From NCBI RefSeq assembly GCF_012927415.1, contig NZ_JABBPF010000181.1, positions 1 through 36,700 of the forward strand: a stretch of DNA of 36,700 bases, given 5' to 3'. The notes beneath the pieces were generated by a model that was not told where the DNA came from, ran no database searches, and saw only the letters and a program-made list of their open reading frames with translations. This document shows, in pieces, positions 1 to 7,257 of this stretch; the first letter of the stretch is position 1, and each line of letters starts with the position of its first letter. Source of the stretch: Polaromonas sp. (GTDB taxonomy: Bacteria > Pseudomonadota > Gammaproteobacteria > Burkholderiales > Burkholderiaceae_C). The translations under genes and the position numbers were made by a program.

Positions 1-110
1 CGCAAACGGAGAGCAACTTCGCTGGCTACTCGTCCGAGGACCTTGTCGGTCGCGTCAATCACAAACCACTCGTGCGTCACGTCAGCGGGTTTGGCGCTGA
101 AGGTTTTCAT
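1..110 (-). CDS. rplM: 50S ribosomal protein L13, N-terminal part (cut by window edge)
   Basis: The minus strand from ATG at 110 reads [20 protein letters not shown] and continues [16 protein letters not shown] before the window ends. This is the characteristic L13 N-terminus, a large-subunit protein that binds 23S rRNA early in assembly. Only about 36 codons are present; the rest, and the usual partner rpsI, would lie to the left. An AAGAG-like ribosome-binding site precedes the ATG. A strong sigma-70-type promoter sits about 170 nt upstream, leaving a long leader. Identification is by recall of the family sequence and is firm. Confidence 0.95.
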   Translation of the reverse strand, partial: MKTFSAKPADVTHEWFVIDATDKVLGRVASEVALRL

Positions 111-280
111 GAGTTTCTCTTATTTAAAAGGAGGTTTGTCGGGTTCTTTTCCACGGTCGGCGTTCCTCTAGTGAGAACCTCTTAGGTGGTCATTTGCCTG
201 CATTCGCCTCAAGGAACAGGTCCTAAAAGTGTTTTCAAGCAACTCTGCCGCGGAACCACAGGTGCGCTGCCGAGCCTGTG

Positions 281-310
281 ATTATATGAACTATCAAGGG
301 CTTGCGTCAA
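281..310 (-). promoter_or_regulatory. Strong sigma-70-type promoter of rplM
   Basis: On the minus strand TTGACG (305-310) and a perfect TATAAT (281-286) are separated by 18 nt, which is close to the sigma-70 consensus. Transcription would start near 274, giving rplM a leader of about 160 nt (111 to about 274). The leader contains a short imperfect GTTCTC/GAGGAAC hairpin. A highly expressed ribosomal-protein operon is expected to have such a promoter. The promoter lies in DNA that an upstream-extended rlmJ reading frame would cover, which argues for the later rlmJ start. Confidence 0.8.
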
Positions 311-351
311 TTTTCCAGGGGTTCACTGTTGCGAGAAGGTACGATATAGCC

Positions 352-1380
352 ATGTTTTCCTACCGCCACGCCTTCCATGCAGGCAACCATGCCGACGTTC
401 TCAAGCACACCACCTTGATTGCGTTAATGAAGTACCTGACCCAGAAAGACACGGCGCTGACTGTTATTGACACCCACGCGGGTGCCGGCCTGTACCGACT
501 TGACGGCGACTACACCGAGACCAGCGGCGAAGCGAGCGAAGGTGTCTTCAAACTCATTTCGCAATCAAAAGTCGATCAGGTCCAGGCAATACGGCCAGTA
601 CGAGCTACCAAAACAATAGCAAATCCAGTGCACTCCGAAACTGGAGCGACGACTGTGGAATCCGCAGCCACTTCCCCGGCCGTCAGCGATTTTGCCTGGG
701 CGCCCGCCCTGCAGGACTATCTTGACGTGTTGCGCAGCCTTAATCCGCAGTTCGCCCAGACCGGGGATCCCCTGCACCTGAAGATTTACCCCGGCTCGCC
801 TTTTATCGAGCAGCAATTCCTGAGCGGGCGCGACAAGCTCAAGCTGTTTGAGCTGCACCCGACCGATTTCAAGTCATTGGCCGGCAATATCGAGCAGCTC
901 GGCGTTGGCCGCCAGGTCACAGTGACGCGTGAAGATGGTTTCGAAGCCCTCAAGACATTTTTGCCGCCACCAGCGCGCCGGGCCATGGTGCTGTGCGATC
1001 CGAGCTATGAAATGAAGACCGACTATCTGCGCGTGTCGGCCTGCATGTCCGACGCCGTCAAGCGCTTTGCGACCGGCACTTATGTGGTCTGGTATCCCAT
1101 TATCCCGAGGCCGGAAGCGCACGACCTGCCGCGCAAGCTCAAGACGCTGGCGGTGAAGGCAGGCCGGAGCTGGCTGCATGCCACGCTCACCGTCAAATCG
1201 AGCAAGCTGACGACCGATACCGAAGGCGAAGTGGTGCGCCCCGGCCTGCCCGCCAGCGGCATGTTTATCATCAACCCGCCGCACACGCTGAAATCTGAAC
1301 TGCAAGCTGCCCTGCCGCAGATGGTCGCGCTGCTTGGCCAGGACCGCAACGCCGGCTTCACTCTGGAACACGGCGGCTAA
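352..1380 (+). CDS. rlmJ: 23S rRNA (adenine(2030)-N6)-methyltransferase RlmJ with extra internal segment
   Basis: RlmJ methylates A2030 of 23S rRNA using S-adenosylmethionine. The protein starts MFSYRHAFHAGNHADVLKHT, the hallmark of the family, and carries DTHAGAG (SAM-binding region), YPGSP, ELHP and the catalytic-type motif DPSYEMKTDY near residue 216. The E. coli enzyme as I recall it has DPPY here. I chose ATG 352, preceded by AGAAGG, over GTG 229: the first 41 codons of the longer frame have no family similarity and overlap the rplM promoter. At about 342 aa the protein is some 60 aa longer than E. coli RlmJ. Much of the excess is a segment at about residues 72-115, whose first part is encoded by a repeat copy (577-622). 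It converges with cydB, with 10 bp between stop codons. Confidence 0.9.
   Translation: MFSYRHAFHAGNHADVLKHTTLIALMKYLTQKDTALTVIDTHAGAGLYRLDGDYTETSGEASEGVFKLISQSKVDQVQAIRPVRATKTIANPVHSETGATTVESAATSPAVSDFAWAPALQDYLDVLRSLNPQFAQTGDPLHLKIYPGSPFIEQQFLSGRDKLKLFELHPTDFKSLAGNIEQLGVGRQVTVTREDGFEALKTFLPPPARRAMVLCDPSYEMKTDYLRVSACMSDAVKRFATGTYVVWYPIIPRPEAHDLPRKLKTLAVKAGRSWLHATLTVKSSKLTTDTEGEVVRPGLPASGMFIINPPHTLKSELQAALPQMVALLGQDRNAGFTLEHGG
568..625 (+). repeat. Dispersed degenerate repeat, copy A, in frame within rlmJ
   Basis: The 46-bp core at 577-622 starts CAGGTCCA, has AATACGG in the middle and ends with CAAAACAATAGCAA. It aligns without gaps to the core of copy B (9208-9253) at 33 of 46 positions by my count. 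It encodes roughly residues 73-92 of RlmJ, a stretch absent from E. coli RlmJ as I recall it. The repeat runs in the direction of the gene. See the findings for the whole family. Confidence 0.6.
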
Positions 1381-1390
1381 TCCTGTCCGA

Positions 1391-2422
1391 CTAGTATTTC
1401 AGCGCGGCGCTCTTGCCCCAGAAAACGCGGTAGGCAAATACCGTGTAACCAACGATCATGGGCAACACCACCGCCGCGCCCGCCAGAATGACGCCCATCG
1501 ATTCCGGCGCAATGGCAGCCTGCCAGATATTGATGCGGTCTATGACCAGCCACGGAAAGAGGCTGTAAGCCAAGCCGTAAAACGCCAGTAAAAAAACCCC
1601 TATCGTGGCGCCAAAAGGCACCCAGATGCCATATTCATTGCCCTGCGCCAGACGCGTTGGCAGGCGTTGCAGGCTACGGTGAATTACCCAAAACAGCACG
1701 GCTGTGGCGGCTGGAATGGGCAGCAGCAACACGATATTGGGAAAAGCAAACCACTTGTCGAAAATCGTGCGGCTGACCAGTGGCGTGGCCAGTGATATGG
1801 CGGCAACACCTGCCATGGTGAACAGCAGACTGCCGCGCGCCCAGCGCACCGCCTGAAGTTGCAAGGCCCCACCGGACTTGATGATGAGCCATCCCGCGCC
1901 CAGCAGGCAGTAAGCGGACAACAGCGCCAGCCCAATCACAGCGTTGAAGGCCACCACCCAGCCAGTGGAGGCAAAGCCGGTAATCAGCGAACCGAGCATG
2001 TAACCTTGCGACCAGCCCGCCATCAGGGAACCAGCGTAAAAGGCCCTGTTCCACAGCGGCTTGTGCGCCGCGCGCGCCTTGACCCTGAAGTCAAAGGCCA
2101 CGCCGCGCAAGGTCAGCCCGATCAGCATCATGGCCACCGGCAAATACAGGGCGCCCAGAATGACACCGTGCGCCATCGGAAACACGGTGAGCAAGATGCC
2201 GACGCCAAGCACCAGCCATGTTTCATTGGCATCCCAGAACGGGCCGATGCTGGCGATCATGCTGTCCTTGTCGTCTTCGCTGACGCGCCGCATCAGCACG
2301 CCCACGCCAAGGTCGTAGCCGTCCAGAATGACATACGCCAGCATCGCCAGGCCCATGACGCCCAAAAAGACGATGGGCATCCAGCCGGCGGCTTGTGTCA
2401 AATCAGGCGCCAAATCAAGCAT
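1391..2422 (-). CDS. cydB: Cytochrome bd-type ubiquinol oxidase subunit II (CIO-like)
   Basis: Subunit II of the bd-type quinol oxidase, which together with CydA reduces O2 to water at the inner membrane without pumping protons. The 343-aa protein is almost wholly hydrophobic, with multiple transmembrane segments. Family motifs near the N-terminus are YVILDGYDLGVGVL and GPFWDANETWLV. Length fits the cyanide-insensitive (CioB) type better than the longer E. coli CydB. The ATG at 2422 has AAGGAG seven bases upstream and overlaps the end of cydA by 8 bp, so the two are translationally coupled. No cydX-like small ORF is visible downstream, where rlmJ converges. Confidence 0.93.
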   Translation of the reverse strand: MLDLAPDLTQAAGWMPIVFLGVMGLAMLAYVILDGYDLGVGVLMRRVSEDDKDSMIASIGPFWDANETWLVLGVGILLTVFPMAHGVILGALYLPVAMMLIGLTLRGVAFDFRVKARAAHKPLWNRAFYAGSLMAGWSQGYMLGSLITGFASTGWVVAFNAVIGLALLSAYCLLGAGWLIIKSGGALQLQAVRWARGSLLFTMAGVAAISLATPLVSRTIFDKWFAFPNIVLLLPIPAATAVLFWVIHRSLQRLPTRLAQGNEYGIWVPFGATIGVFLLAFYGLAYSLFPWLVIDRINIWQAAIAPESMGVILAGAAVVLPMIVGYTVFAYRVFWGKSAALKY

Positions 2423-3827
2423 GAGCGACTCCTTTTAGCCTGACCTCTTTTTCCGGATAGGTCACCGGATTAGGCGTGTTTTCCATCCCGCTGCCAAAAG
2501 GACTGTTCGCCTGGGTCTTGTGCCGTGCCAGATAAAACACGACCGAGACGTAAGCCACGATCAGCGCGGCATAAAGCGTCAGATACAGCGCGAGCGTGAG
2601 GGCGATTTTGGGCGCGACAACTTTTGAGGCCGCGTCGGCGGCGGTCAGCACGCCAGACACCAGCCAGGGCTGCCTGCCGATTTCGGTGGTGTACCAGCCC
2701 GCAATCAATGCGACCCAGCCAGCAAAGGTCATCGCCACCAAAATCATCGCCTGCCAGCGTTTGAGCGTGCGGGCCGGGTCTTTCTTCCAGGGCGCCAGTT
2801 GCAGCAGACTGGACCAGCTCACGGCCAGCATCAGCAAGCCCATGCCCACCATGATGCGAAAAGCCCAGAAAACCGGCGCGACCGGCGGATGTTTGCCTTC
2901 AAATTCATTCAATCCCTTGACCTCGCCGTCGAGACTGTGGGTCAGGTAGAGCGACGCGAGCTTGGGTATGGCAATTTCATAACGATTTTCATGGGCCTTT
3001 TGATCAGGCAGGGCAAACAGCACGGCAGGAACGCCTTTTTGCGTTTGCCAGATACCCTCCATGGCGGCCAGCTTCGCCGGCTGGTGCTCCAGCGTGTTCA
3101 AGCCGTGAAGATCGCCGGCAACAATCTGCATGGGAATCAGGATTGCAGCCAGGTAAATCCCGGTTCTCAGGCTGGCCATGACCTCGGCGCAACGCTCCTT
3201 GCGCAGCCAGCGGTAGGCCGAAACTCCGGCCACCAGGAAGGCCACCGTGAGGCCGGACGCCAGTAGCATGTGCGTGAAGCGGTAGGGAAACGACGGGTTA
3301 AAGATCACTTCGAACCAGCTCGTGACGTGGGCCTTCCCGTCAATCATTTCAAACCCGGCGGGTGTATGCATCCAGGAGTTCAGCGCCAGAATCCAGAACG
3401 CCGACAGCGTGGTACCGCCGGCCACCAGCAACGTCGCGACGGTGTGCATTCTTTCACTGACGCGGGCCCGACCAAAGAGCATTACGCCCAGCATGGTGGC
3501 TTCCAGGAAAAAGGCGGTCAGCACTTCGTAGGCCAGCAACGGCCCGGCAATGTTGCCGACTTTTTCCATGAAGCCCGGCCAGTTGGTGCCAAACTGAAAA
3601 CTCATGGTGATGCCGCTGACCACACCCAGTGCAAAGGTCAGCGCAAAAATCTTGACCCAGAACTGGTAGGCGTCCATCCAATGCTGTTGACCGGTCTTGA
3701 CGAAGCGCAGCTTGAAAAACAGCAGCACCCAGGCCAGCGAGATGCTGATGGTCGGAAAAAGAATGTGAAAGCTCATGTTGGCCGCAAACTGAATCCGGGC
3801 CAGAACAACTGCGTCAAGTCCATCCAT
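2415..3827 (-). CDS. cydA: Cytochrome bd-type ubiquinol oxidase subunit I (CIO-like, short Q-loop)
   Basis: Subunit I carries the haems and the quinol site of bd oxidase. Visible features are an N-terminal LARIQFAANMSFHILFPT with the expected haem-ligand histidine, the conserved GRQPW motif in the C-terminal third, and many transmembrane helices. The Q-loop between the central helices is short, which is typical of the cyanide-insensitive CioA branch. The start is ATG 3827: AGGAG ends six bases before it, and a TTG two codons upstream is less likely. The gene begins 2 bp after the regulator stops, so regulator, cydA and cydB form one operon. About 470 aa, normal for the family. Confidence 0.93.
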   Translation of the reverse strand: MDGLDAVVLARIQFAANMSFHILFPTISISLAWVLLFFKLRFVKTGQQHWMDAYQFWVKIFALTFALGVVSGITMSFQFGTNWPGFMEKVGNIAGPLLAYEVLTAFFLEATMLGVMLFGRARVSERMHTVATLLVAGGTTLSAFWILALNSWMHTPAGFEMIDGKAHVTSWFEVIFNPSFPYRFTHMLLASGLTVAFLVAGVSAYRWLRKERCAEVMASLRTGIYLAAILIPMQIVAGDLHGLNTLEHQPAKLAAMEGIWQTQKGVPAVLFALPDQKAHENRYEIAIPKLASLYLTHSLDGEVKGLNEFEGKHPPVAPVFWAFRIMVGMGLLMLAVSWSSLLQLAPWKKDPARTLKRWQAMILVAMTFAGWVALIAGWYTTEIGRQPWLVSGVLTAADAASKVVAPKIALTLALYLTLYAALIVAYVSVVFYLARHKTQANSPFGSGMENTPNPVTYPEKEVRLKGVAHA

Positions 3828-3829
3828 GA

Positions 3830-4453
3830 TCAACTCCTGTTTTCATCGCAAAGTGTCGCTGGCTCCAGCGCCACAGGTTTCATCAAGGCACGGCCGGTAA
3901 AACCTGCCTTGACAGTACTGCTGACCTTGTCCCTGACTTCCAGCAGCTTTTGCACCTTGGCGCCCATCTTCATCAGGCTGACCAGCGTGCCTGAGTCCAT
4001 CTTCTGCACGTCGGCCAGCCAGCCGGTCATCAACTCGATCAGGTCGTGCATCTGCTTCATGCGGCCCTGTGCATGCAGGTCGTCCTGACCAAACGGCTGC
4101 TCCATCAGCGCGTCGCGCAGCATGGACAGCGTCGGGTCAATCTCGCGCTTGCGCCGCTCTTCGGCCAGCGTACGGAAAATCGCCCAGACATCTTCAGGGG
4201 CCTGGAAATACTCGCGCCTGTCATTGGGCAGGTGCTGCAGCCGCACCAGGTTCCACGACTGCAACTCTTTCAGGCCCATACTGACGTTGGAGCGGGAAAA
4301 AGACAGCGCTTCGCCAATGTCATCGGCATTGAGTGCGCGGGGCGATACGTACAACAAGGCATAAATCTGCCCCACGGTGCGGTTGATGCCCCAACGGCTG
4401 CCCATCTCCCCGAAGTGAAGAACGAAACGCTGTGTAAGGGGAGCAAGGTTCAT
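3830..4453 (-). CDS. GbsR/MarR-family transcriptional regulator of the cyd operon
   Basis: A winged-helix DNA-binding protein of about 207 aa. The N-terminal half has the pattern of GbsR/MarR-like proteins: RFVLHFGEMGSRWGINRTVG, then YALLYVSPRALNADDIGEAL followed by SFSRSNVSMGLKELQSWNLV as the recognition-helix region, and a wing with PNDRREYF. The C-terminal part is helical and charged and probably mediates dimerisation. I place the start at ATG 4453, because upstream codons show no family similarity and cover an operator-like palindrome. It lies immediately upstream of cydAB in the same transcript, so it probably controls oxidase expression and its own; this role is inferred from position. 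The effector is unknown. Confidence 0.82.
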   Translation of the reverse strand: MNLAPLTQRFVLHFGEMGSRWGINRTVGQIYALLYVSPRALNADDIGEALSFSRSNVSMGLKELQSWNLVRLQHLPNDRREYFQAPEDVWAIFRTLAEERRKREIDPTLSMLRDALMEQPFGQDDLHAQGRMKQMHDLIELMTGWLADVQKMDSGTLVSLMKMGAKVQKLLEVRDKVSSTVKAGFTGRALMKPVALEPATLCDENRS

Positions 4454-4462
4454 GGTGCGAGG

Positions 4463-4488
4463 TACTGAAGTTTCAGGAATTACTGAAA
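4463..4488. promoter_or_regulatory. Palindromic operator candidate upstream of the cyd regulator
   Basis: A perfect inverted repeat TTTCAG-N6-CTGAAA occupies 4471-4488, 18 bp upstream of the regulator ATG. A further half-site-like TACTGAA at 4463-4469 repeats TACTGAA at 4481-4487. Size and position suit a MarR-type dimer operator for autoregulation. This is inference from symmetry and position only. Confidence 0.5.
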
Positions 4489-4512
4489 TTCTAGTAAGTT
4501 GCAACACTTCGC

Positions 4513-4562
4513 GGCGGCTGTTTCAATTATCCCGCTGATCCTGAAGGATAAAGTCAGCCGCC
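4513..4562. other. Nested inverted repeats between rlpA end and cyd regulator
   Basis: Arms GGCGGCTG (4513-4520) and CAGCCGCC (4555-4562) flank an inner ATCCT-GA-AGGAT hairpin (4538-4549). The structure lies between the rlpA stop and the cyd regulator. There is no T-run, so it is not a textbook terminator; it may stabilise the 3' end of the rlpA message or mark the cyd promoter region. Confidence 0.35.
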
Positions 4563-4603
4563 ATGACGTGCAGCGGCAAACCCCGGCGGAAATAATCAGG
4601 AAG

Positions 4604-5293
4604 TCAGGGTTGCTTCACGGCTGGAGAATGCCGCATGAGCCTGGTTTTGGCTTTTGCTTTTGCTTTGGTTCGGGGGCTTCGGGTTTTGCGAACCGATCCC
4701 GGCGCCTGCATGGCCTGCAGTGTGGATTCGGCCAGATTCAGCGACACCTCGGCAACGCCTGCCGCCGTCAAGCCCAGAGCTTCCGCTGCCGCCTGGCTAA
4801 CGTCAATCACACGCCCGGGGGCAAACGGACCACGGTCATTGATGCGGACGTCCACTTCACGGCCAAGTGTCAGGCTTCGCACCCGAACCACCGTGCCGAA
4901 AGGAAGGGTCTTGTGAGCGGCCGTCAGCGCATATTTGTCGTAGCGTTCGCCATTGGCGGTAAGACGGCCATGAAAGCTAGCACCGTACCAGGAAGCACGG
5001 CCGCGCTCCAGCTCCCGCGCGGCTTCTCCGGTTAGCTGATATTTTTCATCCACGCCGCCGGGCTCGGCTTGCACGGCGGACTGCGACGCCTCTGGCAGAA
5101 AAAATGGCTCGTGAAGCCGCTCAAGGATTCGCTTGGCGATGGAGCCAGCGGGCCCGGACGGCGATGGCAGCGGCGGGGATGCTTCAGGCAACTGCTCCGA
5201 CAAGGGCGGCATTGACTGGGGCGCCACCGCGCAGCCTGACAGCGCCGAGAACAGCGCTGCGGCAATCCAGTGCTTGATGCAAGCCCGGCGCAT
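4604..5293 (-). CDS. rlpA: RlpA-like septal ring lipoprotein (lytic transglycosylase family)
   Basis: RlpA proteins are outer-membrane lipoproteins with a double-psi beta-barrel that cleaves peptidoglycan strands lacking stem peptides during daughter-cell separation. Here the 229-aa protein begins with a signal sequence and lipobox LSGC (Cys21). It then has a Pro/Ser-rich linker and the barrel with GRASWYGASFHGRLTANGE, ALTAAHKTLPFGT, and VRINDRGPFAPGRVIDVSQ. It ends in a basic Lys/Arg/Ala tail. There is no C-terminal SPOR domain, unlike E. coli RlpA. ATG 5293 is chosen because it directly precedes the signal peptide. It is the last gene of the ahcY-tlyA-metF-rlpA run, 17 bp after metF. Confidence 0.88.
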   Translation of the reverse strand: MRRACIKHWIAAALFSALSGCAVAPQSMPPLSEQLPEASPPLPSPSGPAGSIAKRILERLHEPFFLPEASQSAVQAEPGGVDEKYQLTGEAARELERGRASWYGASFHGRLTANGERYDKYALTAAHKTLPFGTVVRVRSLTLGREVDVRINDRGPFAPGRVIDVSQAAAEALGLTAAGVAEVSLNLAESTLQAMQAPGSVRKTRSPRTKAKAKAKTRLMRHSPAVKQP

Positions 5294-5310
5294 GGTTCCA
5301 AAACCAGCGT

Positions 5311-6141
5311 TCAAGCCAGCTTGAGGCGGCGAATGATCTCTGTTGTCGCCGCTGCCTGGTTCATGGTGTAAAAGTGAATGCCCGGCACACCGGCCGTGCA
5401 GAGCTGCTCGCACAGCGCCGTCATCACGTCGAGGCCAAAACTCCGGATCGACAAAGTGTCGTCGCCAAAGCCCTGCAGGCGCAGGCGGATCCAGCGCGGA
5501 ATTTCCGCCCCGCAAGCGTCGCTGAAGCGCATCAGCTGCGTCGAACTGGTAATCGGCATGATGCCCGGCACCACCGGCACATCGGCACCAAGCCGCCTTG
5601 CATCATCAACGAAGCGGAGGTAAGCATCGGCATTGAAAAAATACTGCGTGATGGCTGAATTGGCCCCCGCCTTGACTTTGGTGACAAAAGCCTTGAGGTC
5701 GGCATCGGCTGATTTCGCCTGCGGATGGATTTCCGGGTAGGCGCCCACTTCGATGTGGAAAGCCTCACCGGTTTCGGCACGGATAAAAGCCACCAGGTCG
5801 CTGGCGTAATGGAACTCGCCTCCGATGCCGTAACCGCTGGGCAAATCACCGCGCAGCGCCACTAGGCGCTTGACGCCCATGGCCTGCAAAACGGCCAGCT
5901 GCTGGCGCACCGTGGCCTTGGTTGCGCCCACGCACGAAAAATGGCAGGCAGCAGCCACACCCTCTTCCAGAATTTCCCGGACGGTGCCGAAAGTGCCTTC
6001 CTGGGTTGAGCCGCCCGCACCAAAGGTGACCGAGCAAAACTCTGGCCGATGGCTATAAAGCGCCTGGCGCGTCAGACGCAGCTTGTCAGCACCTTCTGCC
6101 GTCTTGGGCGGGAAGAACTCGAAACTGATGGGAAGGGTCAT
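5311..6141 (-). CDS. metF: 5,10-methylenetetrahydrofolate reductase
   Basis: MetF is a flavoprotein that reduces 5,10-methylene-THF to 5-methyl-THF, the methyl donor for methionine synthase. The 276-aa protein starts MTLPISFEFFPPKTAEG, the family's opening strand with the catalytic Glu. It shows SVTFGAGGSTQEGT, the GDLPSG region and ITQYFFN typical of the FAD-binding TIM barrel, and lacks the regulatory domain of eukaryotic MTHFR. It starts 9 bp after tlyA ends and lies in the SAH-riboswitch-led operon with ahcY, a known pairing in betaproteobacteria. Control by the riboswitch is inferred from co-directional close spacing. Confidence 0.95.
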   Translation of the reverse strand: MTLPISFEFFPPKTAEGADKLRLTRQALYSHRPEFCSVTFGAGGSTQEGTFGTVREILEEGVAAACHFSCVGATKATVRQQLAVLQAMGVKRLVALRGDLPSGYGIGGEFHYASDLVAFIRAETGEAFHIEVGAYPEIHPQAKSADADLKAFVTKVKAGANSAITQYFFNADAYLRFVDDARRLGADVPVVPGIMPITSSTQLMRFSDACGAEIPRWIRLRLQGFGDDTLSIRSFGLDVMTALCEQLCTAGVPGIHFYTMNQAAATTEIIRRLKLA

Positions 6142-6150
6142 CGCAAACTC

Positions 6151-7188
6151 TCAATCACTCGCTTGGTTGTCGTCTTCGAATTTCTTCTCGCGCTGCTTGC
6201 GGCGCGCCGGGCCGGGCTGGCCCGCATGGGCGGCTTCCGGGTCTTCGTGTGGCTCGTAGGACAGCCGCTGCGCACTTCGCGGCAGCCGCTTGGGCGCCTT
6301 GCGCACCGGTGCCGCAGCCAGTGGCTGGTCTTCGCCGAAAGCCTCGTGGCCCTTTTGGGCATGAATAAAAAACTCCCGGTTGCCGTCGCCGCCGGCAATC
6401 GGCGATTCCAGCCACTTCAGCACATGAAGGCCCAAGTCGGCGCAGCTATCGCGCAGGCGCTTTTCGACAAACTCGAACAATGCCGCGTCACGCACGATAC
6501 CGCCCTTGCCTACCTGTCCTGGCTGCAACTCAAACTGGGGCTTGACCAGCATCAGCAGATGACCATCGGTCTTGAGCAGGCGCACCACGGCGGGAAGCAC
6601 CAACGTCAGCGAGATGAAGGACAGGTCGCCCGTGAGGAAATCGAACACCGGATCGAAGCCCTCGAGTGCCGCGCCTTCGTCAGCTTCAGCGACATCCTCA
6701 AAGTCGTCCTCGCTGTCACTGCTGACATGCAGGGCGCGACGATAATGCTTCGCCAGGTCGCCGGCCGTGAGTGATCGGGCGTTCACCCCCTCGATGCACA
6801 CTACGCGCGCGTCGCCGCGCAGGCTTTCATGGAGCTGGCCATGGCCCACGTCCACACCGATGACCCCCAAAGCGCCGTGCTGCAACAGGCAATCGGTAAA
6901 ACCGCCGGTTGACTGGCCAATATCGAGGCAACGCAAGCCGTGCACGTCCAGACCGGTGTCTTTCAGCGCGCCTTCGAGCTTGAGGCCGCCACGCGAGATG
7001 TATTTCGCCTCGGTGGTATCGAGCACCTGCAACTCGGCGTCAGCAGGAATTTCATCACCATTCTTGGCGACCTTTTTCCAGCCCACAGCCTCATCCACGC
7101 GCCATTGCACGCCCGAGGTAATCAGGCGCTGGGCCTGGGAGCGGGTGGTGGCATGGCCGTGTTCGACAATAAATAGATCAGCACGCAT
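6151..7188 (-). CDS. tlyA: TlyA-family rRNA methyltransferase with acidic insert and basic tail
   Basis: TlyA proteins combine an N-terminal S4 RNA-binding domain (here about residues 1-62, with RADLFIVEHGHATTRSQAQR) and an FtsJ-like SAM methyltransferase domain. The SAM motif LDIGQSTGGFTDCLLQ starts near residue 88, and GDLSFISL and LVKPQFE follow. Mycobacterial TlyA 2'-O-methylates 16S and 23S rRNA; the target here is not established. At 345 aa it is about 80-90 aa longer than typical. A strongly acidic insert lies near residues 155-178 and a charged, Arg/Lys-rich C-terminal tail spans about 280-345. ATG 7188 has TGGAG upstream. It is 69 bp downstream of ahcY, in the same operon. Confidence 0.87.
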   Translation of the reverse strand: MRADLFIVEHGHATTRSQAQRLITSGVQWRVDEAVGWKKVAKNGDEIPADAELQVLDTTEAKYISRGGLKLEGALKDTGLDVHGLRCLDIGQSTGGFTDCLLQHGALGVIGVDVGHGQLHESLRGDARVVCIEGVNARSLTAGDLAKHYRRALHVSSDSEDDFEDVAEADEGAALEGFDPVFDFLTGDLSFISLTLVLPAVVRLLKTDGHLLMLVKPQFELQPGQVGKGGIVRDAALFEFVEKRLRDSCADLGLHVLKWLESPIAGGDGNREFFIHAQKGHEAFGEDQPLAAAPVRKAPKRLPRSAQRLSYEPHEDPEAAHAGQPGPARRKQREKKFEDDNQASD

Positions 7189-7257
7189 GAGACTCCAGGA
7201 ATTCCGGCAACAGAAGCAACGCGAAGGGCAGCCCGAAACCAGGCCACCCAGGCCGCA

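Noticed and set aside
229..351. N-terminal extension of rlmJ from GTG 229
   Set aside because: No family similarity, no ribosome-binding site, and it covers the rplM promoter; the family N-terminus begins exactly at ATG 352.
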